A DNA stretch of 64,000 nt, taken from assembly GCA_037179385.1 (NCBI GenBank), contig CM074187.1, positions 50,192,879-50,256,878 of the forward strand, in the 5' to 3' direction. Positions 1 through 12,000 of the stretch are shown here, in pieces. Below the pieces are notes generated by a model, which did not search any database, was not told the origin of the DNA, and saw only the letters and a list, made by a program, of their open reading frames with translations. A program made the translations under genes and the position numbers. Origin of the DNA: Holothuria scabra (taxonomy: Eukaryota > Echinodermata > Holothuroidea > Aspidochirotida > Holothuriidae). Position 1 is the first letter of the stretch, and each line of letters opens with the position of its first letter.

Positions 1-2403
1 AAAACATTAAATTTAGTGGGAAAAAGTGCTAATATTTGACAAACCTTGTGCCTACTGTCCTCATGAGGACATGTGCATGCAAGCATGCATTAATTGGAAG
101 TGGGAATTGATGAATTAGGTATACCACAGTTAATTAGTTTTACAAAGTAGAACCTAATTTACACTGATCATTTGGTATCAAATACCCTTCAGCGCACATG
201 AACTGTCATTGCCTAATAGAGTGAATCAAATTGTGACTGACCCATTCTTTGCCATTTGGTCACAGTTATCTCGCCCAATTTTTCACAGTTGACTGCCAGT
301 TATCCCCACAGTGTCCTGAAGGATTACCTCATACAAACATACAGCTCAATTGACTTAAGCTTTTTACTGTATAAGTGGTGTTAATTGACTCTTATAAACC
401 CTCTGAAGAAAGCTTATTTTTATCTCAGTACATAACCATGACAGCCCATTGTTTGTATATACTCCTATTTCCTGCCATTCCCTGCAGGCATTCAGTACTC
501 TATTTGTGGTCAAAATGTCAGACCTCCATGAAAGTCACACCTCTGCTAAATCCAGCATAAAATAACTGTCCACATTATCTTGTCTCATCTGACCACAAAT
601 AAAAGTTTGCCTAGCCATTGTCTGGAGATGGAGAAGTTCATGTACACTGATCAAGTTTCTAAACTGAAAGTCATCTTAGAAATACTGTAGATTGACACCA
701 TTCAGAAATTAGTGTCCTTTACATAGAAGCTGGTGGAATTGAACAAATAGTGTGTTTGTATAAGGAATTTTGTTGAACAAAACTTTAAACATTGGTGTCT
801 GTCTAGATTGGTGTTTCTGCTTTACACTTTCAATATGCTCTACAGTGGTTATTTGTCACTTAGTTTCATTCTAGATTTTGTTTTAAATTTTTGATAGCAT
901 AAATGTATCAGGATACTACTTGCCTCATCTCTGCTTATATCTGGATAACCGCACCAAAAAAGTAACCCTGTCTGAAGGATTATATAGTTATGTCAAATAT
1001 CATCATCGAGTGGGAATTCTTGTCTCACATTTCATTTTTATCCATGTCACTATCCCGCCCAAAAAAAAAAAAAGTGTACCATAAAGCTTAATGCATAGAA
1101 CCATTGCTTCAAGATTACCCTTTATGACACTTTTCAAAAGTATTAAGATTTTATTTTGCATTGCTGCTGTCATTTAAAAGTAGTTCAGGTAATAAGAGCA
1201 AGCATAATGCTGTATACTGTGTATCAAACAAGGAAAACTTGTACTGTATGTTATGCTGTACCTACATTATAAGTAGACAAAAGGCGAATTAAAAGTCTTG
1301 TTAAATTATGGATTAATAGGGATATCTGCTTTTGTTAATTTGCAAAGGATACCATAGACAATAGGTGGGGCATTTCCCCCATAAAGCAACAATTGCCGTC
1401 AGTAATAGCCAAGGTTACACATCTCTGTTCAGATGTCTCTTTAGGCTTGGTCTCACATACCCCGCAACACCCAGTGTTAACTTGTGTTTACAATCAGACA
1501 AAACCACAGGCTAACCCCGTGTTTTCCAGTCTGTGTTCTCACGTACCCAGTGTTTTGTTGATTGGATAGTGTTACCATAGTAACGAGGCCAAATATTTCA
1601 CACACCGATTACAGCAAAATGTAAGAAAATACCTGTCATCAGTGCGATAAATACCTGTGACCTTGCTTGATTAAAACAGACACGATGTTTAAAACTGCTT
1701 AACCCTGCGATTTGAGGTGGATCAAATTTTAAACACCGACCCCGCGTTAACCCACGTTCCCACGTTACTCGAGCGTGAGGTGATACAGTGTTACCTCGAG
1801 CGCGGGGTATGTGAGAACACAGTATTTGATCCAATGCTTGAAGGAGAGTGTGTCGATGAGGGCTTGTTTAAACACTAACCTCAATGCAGACTTTTCGAAA
1901 CATAGAGGCATCGGAACATAGAGACTTCAGAATGGAGAGCTGTCCCCATTGACCAAACTTTTGATAAAAATGGTTTCAAAATACCGCTTTATCAAGTAAT
2001 GAGACAGTTTTCTGGAATGTTAAAGCTGTGTGAGAAATTCCTCTTGTGTGTGGAGATCAAAGGTTTGAGGTGACAGTTAGATCAAACTTTGTAGACATAA
2101 TATTTTTAGGGGGATAACTGTGAGGGATCTCATACCATGGTGGTAGTACTTCCATACTCATTCTGTACTTAGCTTAATTTTGAATTACTCATGTTGATGG
2201 ACGTGTTGGTAAGGTGATCACTATTGTTTTTAAGGGGTCGAAAGGTCATTTTGGGTCACATGAGGTCAAAAAGGTTTGACCTTACTAGTATTATATCTCA
2301 ATTAAGTAGGATAATTGTATGGGATCTCATGCATGTCATGTTTGTTTCCATGTTTGCTATTATATATCATGGCAAGGAATCACTAAGCCTGTTGGCTTTC
2401 TAG
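1..2403 (+). mobile_element. Right part of a composite HINE-like element, copy 1 (cut by window edge)
   Basis: The sequence is collinear with 10164-13670, sharing long stretches at high identity. It ends like that copy: GCAAGGAATC (2372-2381), a short hairpin AAGCC-TGTT-GGCTT and CTAG at 2400-2403. Degenerate array units (GGGTCAAAAGGTCA-like) lie at 2230-2300. It lacks the 425-bp insertion of copy 2 and holds a 292-bp foldback element at 1531-1822. The left end lies outside the window. Confidence 0.7.
1531..1822. mobile_element. Small foldback element inside composite copy 1
   Basis: Terminal inverted repeats CTGTGTTCTCAC-GTACCC (1531-1548) and GGGGTATGTGAGAACACAG (1804-1822). The interior has further inverted words around CTCGAG. 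The equivalent in copy 2 is 12822-13105. No clear target duplication was found. Confidence 0.55.
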
Positions 2404-2415
2404 TTATCCATGTTA

Positions 2416-2720
2416 CAACCCCCCCCCCCTCCCCCAAGTTTAATGCATAGAACCATTGCTTCAAGATTATCCTTAATGACACTTTTCAAAAGTATTAAGA
2501 TTTTTTTTTTTGTTCAGTTCAGGTAATAAGAGCAAGCATAATATTGTATACTGTGTATCAAACAAGGGATACTTATACTGTGTGTTACAGTATGCTGTAC
2601 CTACAGTATAAGTAGAAAAAAGGCAATCAAAAGTCTTGTTAAATTATGGATTAATAGGGATATCAGCTTTTGTTAATTTGCAAGGATACCATAGACAATG
2701 GGTGGGGCATTTTCCCCATG
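2416..2720 (+). repeat. Second partial copy of the 1080-1385 block
   Basis: Starting after a C-rich tract, the sequence repeats the block from about 1087 to 1385, including the shared words AATGCATAGAACCATTGC and GATTAATAGGGATATC. It lies just outside the CTAG end of the composite element, so it is a separate fragment of the same family. Confidence 0.7.
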
Positions 2721-3664
2721 TCGGGGAATACTCACTCGCATAACTTGCGTCCCCATTTCTGGATCTCAAATGTTGGCAGGTCTGCAAAGACACAATTTAG
2801 CAATGAAAAGTTGAACGCTAAAGTTAAAGTGAAACCATTTTGAAAAAGCAGTCGTTAAATTGCGATCAGTTTAAAATTTAGCCATGGAATTTGGCATAAG
2901 CAATGATCATGATTGCATTAGTGAAATTGGCACCAGATCTCTTAGACAGTGACTTATGAGTCTCGTGGAATTAAAAAATTTTCAGCAGCAGAAGGTAAAA
3001 AAGGGAAATGATGTAAGACAATTATGTACACTGCATTTCTCAGTTTACATTTTGTCTTAGCCATGAATATGTAAAGGTTTTGTCACTACAGTACTGTACT
3101 TCCGGAACAGTATAAATTTATCTGTACAGTATTTGAACTACCTGCTCCAATGAAAAATAAACACACCCACACCCAATGCACAAATTCAATGCTTGTCTGC
3201 AGGACTAGTATGGCATTGACTTGAATACTAGTATTTACCTGAATGAACATTATTTTGCAGAATCACAAAATTACAGAATACAGTAATGAACTGTATGAGT
3301 CATAAACTCGTCACGGTTTAGGTGTGTGCAGTTGTTGCCATCCCGCAGCTTTCTGTGAATTTAGACATGACGTAGCCACATCTAGTCAGAACTGTCGTAG
3401 GTAATCCCCAAGCTAGTTTATTTGAGTGGTAATTTTTAGTGATTGAAAGTAAGTTAAAAAGCACACAGGCTTATTACTAAAAACACAAGGAAAATTTAAA
3501 AAAAAGAAAAAAATTAAGCTAAGATTGCTTTGTAAAACTGATTCTTTGACTCTGTATAATTTAATATTAAGCTCTAAATCAATGTCCAGGAGATCATTTT
3601 CCAATAGCTATTACAAAGGATTGTGAAATAGATGCTGAATTGGTGTGTACTGTTTTTTGCCGTA
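2721..3664. other. Non-coding, nothing recognised
   Basis: AT-rich upstream or intronic sequence with scattered stops in all frames. I see no gene, RNA or clear repeat. Confidence 0.5.
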
Positions 3665-3999
3665 TTTACCCTTTCGCTGCTGAAGAGGGTCCAACCTGCC
3701 ATGCTGAACAATGTATTATATTACGTGTACACAGTACGTATATACTGGTTGCGCGAAGTGCTACGTTTTTTGTATGGATGCCGCCGTATTTGCACTGGCT
3801 ATGTCCCAAGAGGATACATATGTGTTAAATATCTCCTCTTCAAGCCTATTCCATGTTCAAAAGATGATTTCATGCCATAGATTTATAATTAGCTATGCGA
3901 GGACGCAGCTGAGTGCTATGGTTTTGCTGTGAAAGCATGCATATATAGTCACGGTGAATTATAGTTTCGCAGCGAAACCATGCATAGCAAAGGGGTTAA
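3665..3999. mobile_element. piggyBac-like MITE
   Basis: Starts CCCTTTCGCTGC at 3669 and ends GCATAGCAAAGGGG at 3995, an imperfect inverted pair of the CCCTTTGC type known from piggyBac ends. It is flanked by TTTA on the left and TTAA on the right, an eroded TTAA target. It has no transposase frame. Confidence 0.5.
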
Positions 4000-4002
4000 A
4001 AT

Positions 4003-4156
4003 GGGTAGATGTGCACTGTTTAACAAGGTGTTTCTTGATTGGCTGCTGCGATTGTGGGTATCGATTGTATTCTTTGTTGGGGTTAGGGATTAGGTAAAGG
4101 GTTAGGGCTATCGTTAGCCAGTTAGGAAATTTCTTGTTAAACAGTGTGCATCGCCC
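4003..4156. mobile_element. Small foldback element
   Basis: Inverted arms GATGTGCACTGTTTAACAAG (left, from about 4008) and CTTGTTAAACAGTGTGCATC (right, ending about 4152) enclose about 105 bp rich in GGTTAGGG-like words. It lies immediately beside the TTAA MITE. Confidence 0.55.
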
Positions 4157-5769
4157 CCTTAAAATGCCTTTGATGAAGAAAATTAGCAGTACCTAAACCC
4201 TGTCCCACAGTTCTTTGTAATTGATGTTTGGAAAAGGTTAGTTAGATGAGGTGTTACGACACACTAACAGGAATTTCATTATTATAAACTGAGAAGAATT
4301 GTTATTCTTTATTAGAAGTATGGTGTAAAAGCATACTTGGAGAGAGAAAAGAGATGTTGGATTTAGTATCATAAATTGGTTGTCCACTAGGTGGCAAATG
4401 TCTACGTAGCAAGCTGTTAAATAGTTTATGGGAAAAGTTTATAGGTAGATGAGGTTTAAACTTTTGCTCAGACATCAAACTCAACCTAGTGCATGTTTGC
4501 TCACAACTGGTCACAAGAGGTTGTGTTATGCAAGCCATGATTGCAAGACTGGTTTCAAACAACCAACCCTCTCCCATCCCTCCAGTATGTGGTCATTTGA
4601 AGTTTGAGGTTGCAGAAAGAAAAAAGTAATCCCAAGAGCTTGTAAGCTGTTGGTCTCTTAATGCCAGAAACTGGGCAACCAGCATTATCCCTGTTGTGAA
4701 CATTGCTTCAAAAGCAGATTTCAGCATAGACTGTCAGTTGGCAGTTGGTGTAATATACAGGTATGTAAAACCATAGAAAATTGGAAATCTGTGTCCCTAT
4801 TTTGTGTTTGTCACTATTGTCACTATGTTTATTCAAATGGGGTGTGTAATTAATGTTGCAATTTAGTATGGAGTTGATATAAAGATCACATGATAGTCCT
4901 GTTACACCTATAAAGAATTTTACCCTTTTGTTGTTCACCACAATAAAAGATTGAAGCCTTTATTGTCTGTATTTGCATTTCATATTGTGGTTCTTTCATT
5001 GGTAGCTTTGGTATTTATAGGGTGTCTGTGGTATTGTCTAGCATTAAAGGGATAGTATTAATCTGTTATACAGTTCCTAAACCTTCTAAACACGTAGAAA
5101 ACAGGTACTGTAGATTTGAAGAAATCTTAGAAAATAAAGTGATTTACACTTTGTTGTAATGTATTGAATTATGTTGAACAGAAATGGTAGAGCTCTGCAG
5201 TATGCCAAGGCAAAATTACACACACACATTTCTTAGTTAGGTAGTAAAATGGAGAAGGCTTCCTTGATTATCCTTTTACGATCTTGTTGCTTTAAAGGGC
5301 CATTTTTGTGTGCATAAGAACTTTGAATGAGTCAATCTGCTTTTGTCTGGAAACTTTAATTCTTTGTGGTACAGTTCTTTATGATTAAAGGTCATAAGAA
5401 ATTAAGACAAATCACCCTTGCGACTAATACAGTACTGTAGTTATTTATATAAATATCACATGCTAAACCTTACAAGGTGTTAAAAGATGCAAAATTAATG
5501 TTTCTATCCAAAGAAAACCTTTTTTACCAAGTAATTCTCCTTGACTGGATTGGTGCGCTAAATGTTGGCTGAAAGTTACATTAGATATTGTATAAAATTG
5601 TTTGGGGGAGTCATACACAAAGACTCTTTCCTGGTCAGATTGTGATACCATTTAGCTGTAGTAAACTGTTATAATATTAAGTACTTGAACTGGGATTCCC
5701 ACCACTGCCCTAAGGAGGTTATGGCAAGCTAAATGCTCAATTATTCAGAAAAGGTGAATTATCAAGTGG
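4157..5769. other. Non-coding, nothing recognised
   Basis: AT-rich sequence with only short chance frames. I see no splice-bounded coding segment and no clear repeat. Confidence 0.45.
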
Positions 5770-6045
5770 AAAACCATGGCTATTGGCATCAGTGATGAGC
5801 CATGTTTATCAAGAGAAAATCCATAATTATGAAGCAAATATCCCAGTTTATCGCTGATAAACCTGGATTATCAACTGATTAACATGTTCATTAGTGATAT
5901 TCCAAGTTTATCCATGATAAACCATGTTAAACCATGTTCATCAGTTGATAATCCGAGTTTAATGCCAGAAAACCATGTTTATGGAAGGTAAACTTGGATT
6001 ATCGACTGATAAACATGGTCTGTTATTAATCCTTTTTATCAAATT
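5770..6045. repeat. Alternating inverted minisatellite
   Basis: Degenerate copies of GGATTATCAACTGATAAACA alternate in orientation: forward near 5872, reverse near 5930-5965, forward near 5991. Extra half copies (AAACCATGTTTATC words) lie before and between. The region can fold on itself in several registers. Confidence 0.6.
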
Positions 6046-7099
6046 ATTAAGCCTATAGGCTTACCTTAGGAGGTAGGCAATTCTCATGATCATAGGTTTT
6101 CAACAAAAGCTTTTAATTTTTTCATTATATAACTGTTTCAAGTTTCTAGGACAATCTGGATGTCAACATTTATTGGCATTCTAAGTTGGTAGGTAGATTT
6201 AGAAGTCATTTCAATGATTACATTTTAAAATGCTGCATTGTTTAAGTCATATTAATTTTTGTTTCCTTTGGGTTTTGGTGTTGTTGTCATTTAAATATGG
6301 TAAAACTTCTGTTTATTCTTAAAAAGGGGCAGCTTGCAAATGCAGCCTGCTTCTCAAGCTTTCCTCCACTTTGCAGTTTTGACAACATTTGGTATGCATT
6401 GTAAAAATTGTAAATATCTCAGTACGTGGAAATAAATTGAAAAAACTGAAGCTATTATTACGAAGTATTTTTCAAGTACTATGCAGTACATTGTTTAAAC
6501 ATTCACAGCAAAATGAGGTAACCATACTGTTGGGTTGTGAAAATAGATTCCTTTTAAATATACACCTGTTTGTCTGAGGTTCAGTATGTGGCTTGAAATA
6601 TTACTAATTATGCTCTTTACAAGAAAGGGATTGCACTGTAAAAAAAATCTAAGGCATATTGATAGAGCTCCCAGTGGACATAGTTTATTCCTGTTTGCAC
6701 ACTTATCTTAGCCATTTAAGGAGAACCATAGAGACACACACATGATTTGTCAGGAACAGCCTATTATCAGATGTCTAAATGACCTCAGAGGAAGGGGTAA
6801 CTTCCTGTGTGATGTTATCATTGATGGTTTCATCATGACTTGAGTTGTGTGACCTCTATTGTTGGATGAGGATATGATTTATTAATCTGTCTGAACATGA
6901 TATCTTAGACTTAAGGATTGATGAATCTGTATAAGCAAAACCTCAAGAGAGAAAGAGTAAGTTTTGGGTGGGGGTGGGGTCTCTGTCAGGTACCACACTG
7001 TGACCTAGAGTTCAGTATTCATTTTACACTTAAGCTGGCATGTTCAGTTCTCATTGTGTGTAACTAAAGGGGTCATTGAAGAACTTGATTCAATTTGGA
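6046..7099. other. Non-coding, nothing recognised
   Basis: Upstream or intronic sequence without recognisable coding or repeat structure. Confidence 0.4.
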
Positions 7100-7225
7100 G
7101 CACCCTCTCTTCACTTAGGTCTAGGGTTCCATTCCCATGCCAGTTCATAGAAAACACTTCGAAAATTGGAATCCACTGCTATTGTGTGTTAGGCTACACA
7201 TAGGCAATGGAGTAGTGATCCCAGT
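7100..7225 (+). mobile_element. tRNA-derived SINE fragment
   Basis: Carries a degraded B-box (AGGGTTCCATTCCC) and the family body (GGAATCCACTGCTATTGTG, AGGCAATGGAGTAG). It matches the better copies at 19233, 54548 and elsewhere. The 3' part is missing. Confidence 0.55.
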
Positions 7226-8723
7226 CCTGCGACCCAGGACTAGAAAGGTTATGAGTGCTGTAGGCGTATGAGGTGGGGGTGCAGAGGGGGGCACTCATCC
7301 TCCCAATTCAGCCAAAACAGTTGGTCAATTCGGGCTAAACATGATAAAAGGTGCCATTATTCGGGCAAAATTTGCTCTTGCCCTCCCCTCCAAAATTTTC
7401 CTGTATGCCTTTGATTAGTGGATGGGTTAAACCCTATTAAAGCTAACCTTAACTAACCTCTTCAGCTTTATGTGGGTGGCTTAACCATGAAGTTGCTGCT
7501 TTAAGAAAGTTAATAATGGTTGTTGCATTTTAAAGCAGTGAAGCTTGGGGAGTGGGTTATGTCATTATCCTGGCCCATGAAAAAGGTTTGCCCTTTACCC
7601 TTTTCCAACCAAAATGATTCTTTTAAGTATAAAGTATTCAAACTTGACAAGTTGTTCAGTTGGTAAATTACTGAACATGTCACTGTCACACAGTTTGATT
7701 ACCAAGTCATATACTGCCTTCCCATTTGATGATGCTTGGTCCATATTGTGTGGCTCAAGTCAGCAGGATTAAAACTTGCTGTTTCTTACCTGTACATTAG
7801 AACCAATCCTCAATGGGAAGGATAATTAATTTCTATTAATTAGTGCAGTCAATATAATCCTCCAGGGTGTAAAGACTGTATTTTCCTTAGAACTCTGTAA
7901 TGTACTGTACATTACTGTATACACACATACCTGCATGAAGAGAATCATAATCCTTTGGGCATTGCAAAGCACCACATGCTATCTGTGTGTTCAAAATATA
8001 CTTTTTTTCCAATTAATAAGTGTTGTCAGTCTAGTCAATATTAAATGATCAAATCAAGCCTTGTGCTTGTGAACTCGAGAGTATTGCACCTATGTTGTGT
8101 GTAGGTGAATAGCTGTTGTGTTTTGCTCAATGAAGGTGTTGGTACATCTAGATGTATTGTCCATAAAATACCAATTTTATTACTTTATCATCCAAATTGA
8201 AAATTTTACGATAGCAAAAGAGTCAGCAAAAATGGTTGACATTTTGGGATTGACCTGGAAAAAATTAACAGGTAAAATTAAACGAATATGGGTAATGTTG
8301 TGTTTTGTTGGTCAATTCATTTTGATGTTTGGTTCATTTCATGGTTTAAGTAAAATTTGGCTGGCATTGAATAAAAATTGGCTGCTAATTTAATGCTTTC
8401 ATACCCATTCTCACAGACTGTGGACTGGGGATTTTAAATATTCTCAAGGTATACCCTGCCTGTTGTAAATGTCTGCTAAATTGGAGGAATTTGGTTGTAC
8501 AAGAACTTGAAGTTGAAAGGTTATACTTTATCTACCTACTTAAATATCTAACTCACCCTATAAATGCATGTTGATGTAACTTTAACCATCCTTCTAACAA
8601 ACTGTCCTTACCCACACTTATTCTGATGGTAAAGTCGCTTAATGACAGCAATAAGTGGCGTGACCTATTCATCTTCACCATCTTGTCGATTATTAACCAG
8701 ATCTCCTCCACTTAATTTTTCAG
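7226..8723. other. Non-coding flank or intron before first recognised exon
   Basis: Contains a C/G-tract-bearing stretch near 7255-7410 that looks repeat-derived, then plain AT-rich intronic sequence leading to the acceptor at 8723. Confidence 0.4.
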
Positions 8724-8828
8724 GCATCCTTGGATAATTTTGAGGAAGTTCACGTTGTCATCGGAAATTCAGCATGTGACCTCGACTCGACTGTATCAGC
8801 AATCTTACATGCTTATTATTTATCCAAG
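8724..8828 (+). CDS. PRUNE2: Exon 1 of the readable part: PRUNE DHH motif I
   Basis: The acceptor TTTTTCAG ends at 8723 and the donor is GTGAGC at 8829. The 35 codons start and end in phase 0. The peptide has [14 protein letters not shown] followed by [13 protein letters not shown], which is the PRUNE-family motif I (GNxxCDLDS); its DxD binds metal in DHH phosphoesterases. It starts just where vertebrate PRUNE proteins have about 15-20 more N-terminal residues, so a short upstream exon with the start codon is expected. Confidence 0.93.
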
Positions 8829-9009
8829 GTGAGCAGGTTTAGGTAATTATTGGTAAGCTGGGGAGTAGTTGAGAGGATTAAAAAGATTTTAAAACCAAAT
8901 TTCAAATGCATTATCTTAGAAGGAAAAATTTTACGATCGATATTTAAAGTCATTTTTGATTCCTTGCCGAAGGCAGGCAAGGAATCTATGCGATGGTGAT
9001 GTCGTGTGT

Positions 9010-9048
<39 letters not shown>

Positions 9049-12000
9049 TGTGTGACGCCTGCTTGTAAACACGATATCTCAAGAAGGGTAACCCCCAGGG
9101 ATCTCAAACTTGGCATGTAGATTGTCCACATTGAGTAGATGGTCCCTATTTTTTTTGGTAGAGGTCAAATGTCATTTGGGGTCACCAGAGGTCAAAATGT
9201 AAATACCTTGGAAATTGCTTGTAAACACGATATCTCCAGAAAGAAAAATGTGAGCAATCTCATACTTACCATGTTGATTGTCCATATTGAGTAGATGGTC
9301 CCTATTGTTTTTGATGGAGGTCAAAGGTCATTTGGGGTCACCAGAGGGAAAAAGGTCAAAACCTTGTAAACACTGTATCTCAAGAAGGGTAAATGTGAGG
9401 GATCTCATACATAGCAGGTGGATTACCCATATTAAGTAGATGACCCCTATTATTTTTGGTGGAGGTCAAAGGTCATTTGGGGTCATCAGAGTTCAAAACA
9501 TCTAAACCTTGCAAACACTACATCTCAAAAGAGTATATAACCATTGAAGTTAATGTCCATGAACGGTTAGGGTGAAAGGGTAAGAATAATTTGGCATGGG
9601 TAATGTAATAGGCGTAGGGTGTATAATTTTTTTGGAACAGTTTATTAACTTCACTATGTAAATTCTTTAGTGAGGTAATTTTGAAAATGTATTTGTAAAG
9701 TACTGAAGCAAACTCATAGGAAGAAGGTCTAAGGTGCACAAAAAGGCACATCACATGGTACAGTAGTTACTGTACAGTATGTTGATTCTGGCATGAAATT
9801 GTGCCCTGTTATTCCAAGTATTAATACATGAAAAAGTGGGCAGAGCAAAATATACAATCTTAAAAGACAAAATTTCTTCATCAGGCTGGCCTACATGCTT
9901 CAATGCTCATGGGTATGCTGATTTTGCAGCCACAAGTAAATAGATTTTCATGAAACTGATGTGGAACATGTGAGTTTAAACAGTCTGTATAAGGTCATTT
10001 AGGGACATAGTCTGAAAATAAGATGCTTCTATGCACACTAAGTAGATGACTGATGTGGAACTTCATAAGTATAAACTTTGAACAGAGAGTACTCTGTGTG
10101 ATGCACAAGAATCTCATTTATAACATACTTACATTGCTTTTTCAATAACCTTAAAGAAAACCTGAAGAAAACATTAAATTTAGTGGCAAAAAGTGTTAAT
10201 ATTTGCCAAACCTCCTGCCTACTGTCCTCATGAGGACATGTGCATGCAAGTATGCATTAATTGGAAGTGGGAATTGGTCAATTAGATATACCACAGTTAA
10301 TTAGTTTTACAAAAAAGAACCTAATTTACACTGATCATTTGGTATCAAATACCCTTCAGCGCACATGAACTGTCATTGCCTAATAGAGTGAATCAAATTG
10401 TGGCTGACCCATTCTTTGCCATTTGGTCACAGTTATCTGGCCCAATTTTTCACGGTTGACTGCCAGTTATCCCCACAGTGTCCTGAAGGATTACCTCATA
10501 CAAACATACAGCTCAATTGACTTAAGCTTTTTACTGTATAAGTGGTGTTAATTGACTCTTATAAACCCTCTGAAGAAAGCTTATTTTTATCTCAGTACAT
10601 AACCATAGCCGTGTTCCCATTTGATCCAGGGAGGTGGATCTTGATCTACCGAGGTGGATCAAACACTAATGGGAACGCAGATCAACAACACTCACTCAAG
10701 ATCAAGATCCACCGATTTTGATCGACCGTTCGGGGTAGATCAGATCCACCGCGCTGGATCAAAGTTTGTAATGGGAACACATCGGTAGATCAAGTGACCC
10801 TGGATCTCCGGTTACACTCATGTATGTTTTTGTGATACATCGATACGAAATGCATGGCGGGCCGACTTGTAAACATTGGTGACCTTTTCGCGCTTGCGCA
10901 ATGTGTTCATAAAACACGTTTGATCTACCGCGCTCACTCAAATGGGAACGCGGATCTCGATCAAGGTAACTGATGTTGATCCGCCTCGGTAGATCAAGAT
11001 CCACCTCCCTGGATCAAATGGGAACACGGCTCATGACAGCCCATTGTTTGTATATACTCCTATTTCCTGCCATTCCCTGCAGGCATTCAGTACTCTATTT
11101 GTGGTCAAAATGTCAGACCTCCATGAAAGTCACACCTTTGCTAAATCCAGCATAAAATAACTGTCCACATTATCTTGTCTCATCTGACCACAAATAAAAG
11201 TTGTTTGCCTAGCCCTTGTCTGGAGATGGAGAAGTTCATGTACACTGATCAAGTTTCTAAACTGAAAGTCATCTAAGAAATACTGTAGATTGACACCTTT
11301 CAGAAATTAGTGTCCTTCACATAGAAGCTGGTGGAATTGAACAAATACTGTGTTTGTATAAGGAATTTTGTTGAACACAACTTTAAACATTGGTGTCTGT
11401 CTAGATTGGTGTTTCTGCTTTACAGTTTCAATACATGCTCTACAGTGATTATTTGTCACTTAGTTTCATTCTAGAATTTGTTTTAAATTTTTGATAGCAT
11501 AAAATGTATCAGCATACTACTTGCCTCATCTCTGCATATATCTGGATAACCGCACCAAAAAAGTAACCCCTGTGTGAAGGATTATATAGTTATGTCAAAT
11601 ATCATCATCGAGTGGAAGTTCTTGTCTCACATTTCATTTTTATCCATGTCACTATCCCCCCCCCCACAGAAAAAAAAGGTGTACCATTAAGCTTAATGCA
11701 TAGAACCATTGCTTCAAGATTACCCTTTATGACACTTTTCAAAAGTATTAAGATTTTATTTTGCATTGCTGCTGTCGCTAGTAAAGTAGTTCAGGTAATA
11801 AGAGCAAGCATAATGTTGTATACTGTGTATCAAACAAGGAAAACTTGTACTGTATGTTATGCTGTACCTACAGTATAAGTAGACAAAAGGGGAATTAAAA
11901 GTCTTGCTAAATTATGGAGGTTAGTGTTACAACAAGCCCTAATCCTATGGATAAACATGCTCCTTTAAATCGAAATTTTGGGTATTGAGGATAGCTCTCT

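Noticed and set aside
630..690. A start-like peptide [14 protein letters not shown] that resembles the N-terminus of PRUNE proteins and lies upstream of the first exon.
   Set aside because: The same sequence recurs at about 11230 within the second copy of the composite repeat, there is no donor after it and a stop follows in frame. It is repeat sequence, not the missing first exon.
4078..4110. GGGTTAGGG words that look telomeric.
   Set aside because: There are only a few imperfect copies inside a small foldback element, not an array.
8816..9131. Minus-strand frames with poly-His/Thr.
   Set aside because: They are the translated (GT)n microsatellite of the HINE-like element.
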